Under the pieces are notes generated by a model, which was not told the origin of the DNA, did not search any database, and was given only the letters and a program-made list of their open reading frames with translations. Shown in pieces: positions 61,195-64,000 of a stretch of 64,000 nt of DNA. This DNA comes from G965219965 sp965219965 (lineage in GTDB: Bacteria > Pseudomonadota > Alphaproteobacteria > RS24): NCBI GenBank assembly GCA_965219965.1, contig OZ244796.1, positions 558,001 through 622,000 on the forward strand, in the 5' to 3' direction. Position numbers and translations under genes: made by a program. The number at the start of each line of letters is the position of its first letter. Positions within the stretch are counted from its first letter, which is position 1.

Positions 61195-62121
61195 TCAGTT
61201 TTTGCTGGATTTTGACCAATCACGCTTCACGCCAAGCGCAAGCAATAGCGGCCCAGCAATGAAAATAGACGAATATGTGCCAACTAAAACGCCCCAAATC
61301 ATCGCAAAAGTAAAGCCGCGTATCACTTCGCCGCCGAGAATATAAAGCGCAAGCAAGGCTAAAAGCGTGGTTAGAGAGGTCATCACCGTGCGCGATAGCG
61401 TATTATTGATGGATAAATTCAACAGCTCCACCAAAGGCATTTTGCGATATTTACGCAAATTTTCCCGCACACGGTCATAAACAACAACCGTATCATTCAT
61501 AGAATAACCAATAATGGTGAGCAAAGCAGCAATGATAGACAAACCAAATTCCAGCTGCATCAGTGAGAAAACGCCAATGGTTAAAATCACATCATGGATA
61601 AGAGCCAATACCGCGCCAATAGAAAATTGCCATTCAAAGCGCAACCAAATATAAATAAGCATTAAGCCGACAGCAGTCAGCACAGCCAGCACACCCGCCT
61701 GCACCAGCTCACCAGAAATTTTCGGGCCAACCACTTCAACCCGCCGAAAATCTACTTCACCCGCCAGCTCGGCACGGATTTTATCCACCGTGCTTAAATC
61801 GGTGGCCGTATCTTTTTTTCTGTCTTTGGGTTCTTCAACCCGTATCAACACATCATTGGGTTGGCCAAATTGCTGAATTTGAATTTCACCCACGGATAGG
61901 CGGCCTAACCGACGACGTAAATCAGCAATATCAATATCTTCCTTCGCGCCAATTTCAATCAGCGTGCCGCCCTTAAAATCAATGCCAAAATTCAGTCCTT
62001 GAACGAAAAACAAACCAAGCGATGCAAACAGCATAAGCACAGATAAAATAACTGCGACAAAGCGCAAGCGCATGAAATCAATATTGATATCACCAGAAAC
62101 AATTTTCAAACCCCGCATCAT
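61195..62121 (-). CDS. secF: Protein translocase subunit SecF
   Basis: Works with SecD to use proton-motive force for late steps of Sec export. The 308-residue protein has a first membrane helix (VILSVLMLFASLGLFFVQGL), the conserved GIDFKGGTLIEI, a periplasmic domain and five further helices with YSMNDTVVVYDRVREN and SRTVMTSLTTLLALLALYIL. ATG 62121 is followed at once by a second ATG. It lies 7 bases after secD in the secDF operon. Confidence 0.96.
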   Translation of the reverse strand: MMRGLKIVSGDINIDFMRLRFVAVILSVLMLFASLGLFFVQGLNFGIDFKGGTLIEIGAKEDIDIADLRRRLGRLSVGEIQIQQFGQPNDVLIRVEEPKDRKKDTATDLSTVDKIRAELAGEVDFRRVEVVGPKISGELVQAGVLAVLTAVGLMLIYIWLRFEWQFSIGAVLALIHDVILTIGVFSLMQLEFGLSIIAALLTIIGYSMNDTVVVYDRVRENLRKYRKMPLVELLNLSINNTLSRTVMTSLTTLLALLALYILGGEVIRGFTFAMIWGVLVGTYSSIFIAGPLLLALGVKRDWSKSSKN

Positions 62122-62128
62122 TTCACTC

Positions 62129-63754
62129 CTAAATCGGTAAATTGGTTAAACGGGGATTGCGCTTAACCCATATAGCAATCATCAAACGGGTTACAGTGAA
62201 GGCCGTAAAAACGGAAGTCATAATGCCAACTCCGAGCGTCACAGCAAAGCCGCGCACTGGTCCCGAACCTAAATAAAACAGAATAAAAGCGGCAATGAGC
62301 GTGGTGATATTGGCATCTAAAATCGTGCCGCCCGCACGGCTATAGCCAAGCTCAATGGCAGTGATGGGATTTTTGCCACTGCGTAATTCTTCTTGAATCC
62401 GTTCAAAAATCAGCACATTGGCATCCACCGCCATGCCAATGGTCAAAACAATACCAGCAATGCCAGGCAAAGTAAGCGTGGCTTGCAAAGCCGATAACAC
62501 ACCAATAATGAGCGTCATGTTCAAAATCAGCGCGATATTGGCGAACAGGCCAAAAAGCTGATAACTGATAAGGATAAAGGCAATCACCAGCACAAAACCA
62601 ACAATGGAAGCCAAACTGCCCGAGGCGACTGAATCAGCTCCTAGCCCAGGCCCAACTGTGCGCTCTTCAAGAATATCAAGTGGCGCGGGTAATGCACCAG
62701 CGCGAAGCAAAATGGCCAAATCATTCGCCCCCTCAGCCGAAAAATTACCCGTGATACGCCCTGAGCCGCCCAAAATGGCCGATTGAATAACGGGCGCAGA
62801 AATAACTTTTTCATCTAGCACAATGGCAAAGGGCTTGCCGATATTAGCGCGGGTGACATTGCCGAATTTCTTGCCACCAACATTATCAAAGCGAAAATTA
62901 ACTTCCGGGGCACCCGTATTGGGGTCAAAACCAACACTGGCATCTACTAATCTGTCGCCGCCTACCATAACGCGCTTGCGTATCAAATAAGGCACGGGCG
63001 GTTGTGTGTCAGTATAAAGCAGTTTCGCACCAGACGGGATACGTGCGCCATTCAACACATCATAGGGGCTGATGCTTTGCTCCACGAGGTGAAAGTTAAG
63101 TTTTGCCGTTTGGCCAAGCAGGCTTTTAAGCCGTTCGGGATCGTCAAGACCAGGGACTTGCACCACAATTCTTTTATTGCCTTGACGCTGAATAATCGGC
63201 TCAGTTGTGCCAAGCTCGTCAATCCGACGGCGGACAATTTCAATAGATTGCTGCACAGCTTTAACATTGCGCTGAATGATGGCCGCCTCGCTGGGCGCGA
63301 TGAAGAAACTTAAAGCATCTACTTGCTCTACAACCAAATCAGAAGCACGACCTCCATTAAATAAATTAACCGTCACAGGCTGGGAGATATTATTTAATAT
63401 CCGCCCCGCTTCTTCTTGGTCGCCCGCTTGGCGCAGGCGCACTAATATACCGCTTTTGTCTTTATACTCAGACACGGCAAGTTTACTGTAACCAATCCGG
63501 TTCTCACGCAAAGCCACGCGAATATCAGAAACCAGATTATCAAGCTGCTCGGCCTGCACAGTGTCCACATCCACTTCTAAAAGCAAATGCGCCCCGCCTT
63601 GCAAATCTAGCCCCAAATTCAAACTGCTATCGGGTAAAAAATTTGGAAAAGCGCGGCGTTGCTCTGGTGAAAAAGCATTAGGTAAGGAAAAGAGAACGCC
63701 CATAATGAGCGTTACTAATATGACAAAAATTTTAGCGTTAGAAAAATGCAGCAT
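62129..63754 (-). CDS. secD: Protein translocase subunit SecD
   Basis: Inner-membrane partner of SecF. The 541-residue protein has an N-terminal helix (KIFVILVTLIMGVLFSL), the D1 motif LGLDLQGGAHLLLEVD near residue 47, a large periplasmic region (P1 and head) to about 365, then helices with LPGIAGIVLTIGMAVDANVL, IFERIQEEL and the terminal YLGSGPVRGFAVTL. The gap to yajC upstream is 13 bases. yajC-secD-secF is the standard order. Confidence 0.97.
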   Translation of the reverse strand: MLHFSNAKIFVILVTLIMGVLFSLPNAFSPEQRRAFPNFLPDSSLNLGLDLQGGAHLLLEVDVDTVQAEQLDNLVSDIRVALRENRIGYSKLAVSEYKDKSGILVRLRQAGDQEEAGRILNNISQPVTVNLFNGGRASDLVVEQVDALSFFIAPSEAAIIQRNVKAVQQSIEIVRRRIDELGTTEPIIQRQGNKRIVVQVPGLDDPERLKSLLGQTAKLNFHLVEQSISPYDVLNGARIPSGAKLLYTDTQPPVPYLIRKRVMVGGDRLVDASVGFDPNTGAPEVNFRFDNVGGKKFGNVTRANIGKPFAIVLDEKVISAPVIQSAILGGSGRITGNFSAEGANDLAILLRAGALPAPLDILEERTVGPGLGADSVASGSLASIVGFVLVIAFILISYQLFGLFANIALILNMTLIIGVLSALQATLTLPGIAGIVLTIGMAVDANVLIFERIQEELRSGKNPITAIELGYSRAGGTILDANITTLIAAFILFYLGSGPVRGFAVTLGVGIMTSVFTAFTVTRLMIAIWVKRNPRLTNLPI

Positions 63755-63767
63755 TTTATTTGAATCA

Positions 63768-64000
63768 TTAATCCGCTGGTTCTGTTTTTGATCTAACAGA
63801 AATAATCATACCCTTAATAATTGTGATACGGGTGTTTTCGGCGACATCTAATTGCACTTCATCGCCGTCTATTTTTGCTACTTTACCGATAATACCCCCT
63901 TGCGTGACAATCACATCGCCGCGCCGTAAGGCGGCAAGCATTTCTTGGTGTTGTTTTTGCCGTTTATTTTGCGGACGAATAACGAGAAAATAAATAATCG
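63768..64000 (-). CDS. yajC: YajC, Sec translocase accessory subunit (partial)
   Basis: The gene runs off the window end. Seventy-six codons and the stop (TAA at 63768-63770) are present, starting within the membrane helix (IIYFLVIRPQNKRQKQHQEM). Next comes the cytosolic domain with RRGDVIVTQGGIIGKVAKID and ENTRITIIKGMI. This matches YajC, which associates with SecDF. Its position directly upstream of secD supports the call. Confidence 0.93.
   Translation of the reverse strand, partial: IIYFLVIRPQNKRQKQHQEMLAALRRGDVIVTQGGIIGKVAKIDGDEVQLDVAENTRITIIKGMIISVRSKTEPAD

Overview
The window is ordinary bacterial chromosome from an alphaproteobacterium of moderate GC content. The evidence is the gene order: tmk-holB-metG, ntrY-ntrX-trkA-trkH-dat-hfq-hflX-mazG, recG divergent from sdhE-mfd, and ssb-gyrA-coaD-ppi-queA-tgt all follow alphaproteobacterial habits. 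The TonB2-type transport operon points to a Gram-negative, probably aquatic heterotroph. I cannot place it at family level from sequence alone. Coding density is very high, many genes overlap by ATGA, and no gap without a gene exceeds about 230 bases.

Layout. 1-3.5 kb: end of a D,D-carboxypeptidase gene, then thymidylate kinase, DNA polymerase III delta prime and methionyl-tRNA synthetase. 3.6-13.5 kb: the NtrYX two-component system, TrkA/TrkH potassium uptake, D-amino-acid aminotransferase, Hfq, HflX and convergent MazG. 13.6-23.9 kb: an aromatic catabolic island encoding the lower homoprotocatechuate (3,4-dihydroxyphenylacetate) meta-cleavage pathway. It holds a two-subunit LigA/LigB ring-cleavage dioxygenase, HpaE, HpaF, HpaG, HpaH, HpaI, a succinate-semialdehyde dehydrogenase, a MarR-type HpaR repressor, an MFS carrier and another aldehyde dehydrogenase. 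Four copies of a TTAAC-N2/3-GTTAA dyad lie in its promoter regions and look like HpaR operators. 24.1-28.1 kb: an accessory pair on the minus strand, a type IV pilin-like protein followed by a secreted protein of about 1,084 residues with long internal repeats. A perfect 20-bp inverted repeat lies just past its 3' end.

28.2-41.5 kb: a PhnP-like hydrolase, TatD, Mfd, SdhE, RecG (plus strand), a DUF502 membrane protein, a nucleosidase, an AlaC-type aminotransferase, GlmS and GlmU. 41.6-46.8 kb: a DUF3450-TtpC-ExbB-ExbD-TonB-TPR operon, the Vibrio-type TonB2 arrangement. 47 kb: tRNA-Lys(UUU). 47.1-55.3 kb: a probable corrinoid-binding protein with a DUF6580 membrane protein, then tgt, queA, a cyclophilin, coaD, gyrA and ssb. 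55.4-59.8 kb: uvrA and trmFO on the plus strand. 59.7-64 kb: a squalene/phytoene-synthase-like protein, a PuuD-like membrane protein, secF, secD and a partial yajC.

Points most worth a second look: the tRNA-guanine transglycosylase has lost three of the four conserved zinc ligands; the pilin/giant-repeat-protein pair is unlike anything I recognise; the catabolic island uses a LigAB-type enzyme where HpaD is expected, with shared operators; and two short leader ORFs with strong ribosome binding sites sit directly before hfq and uvrA.
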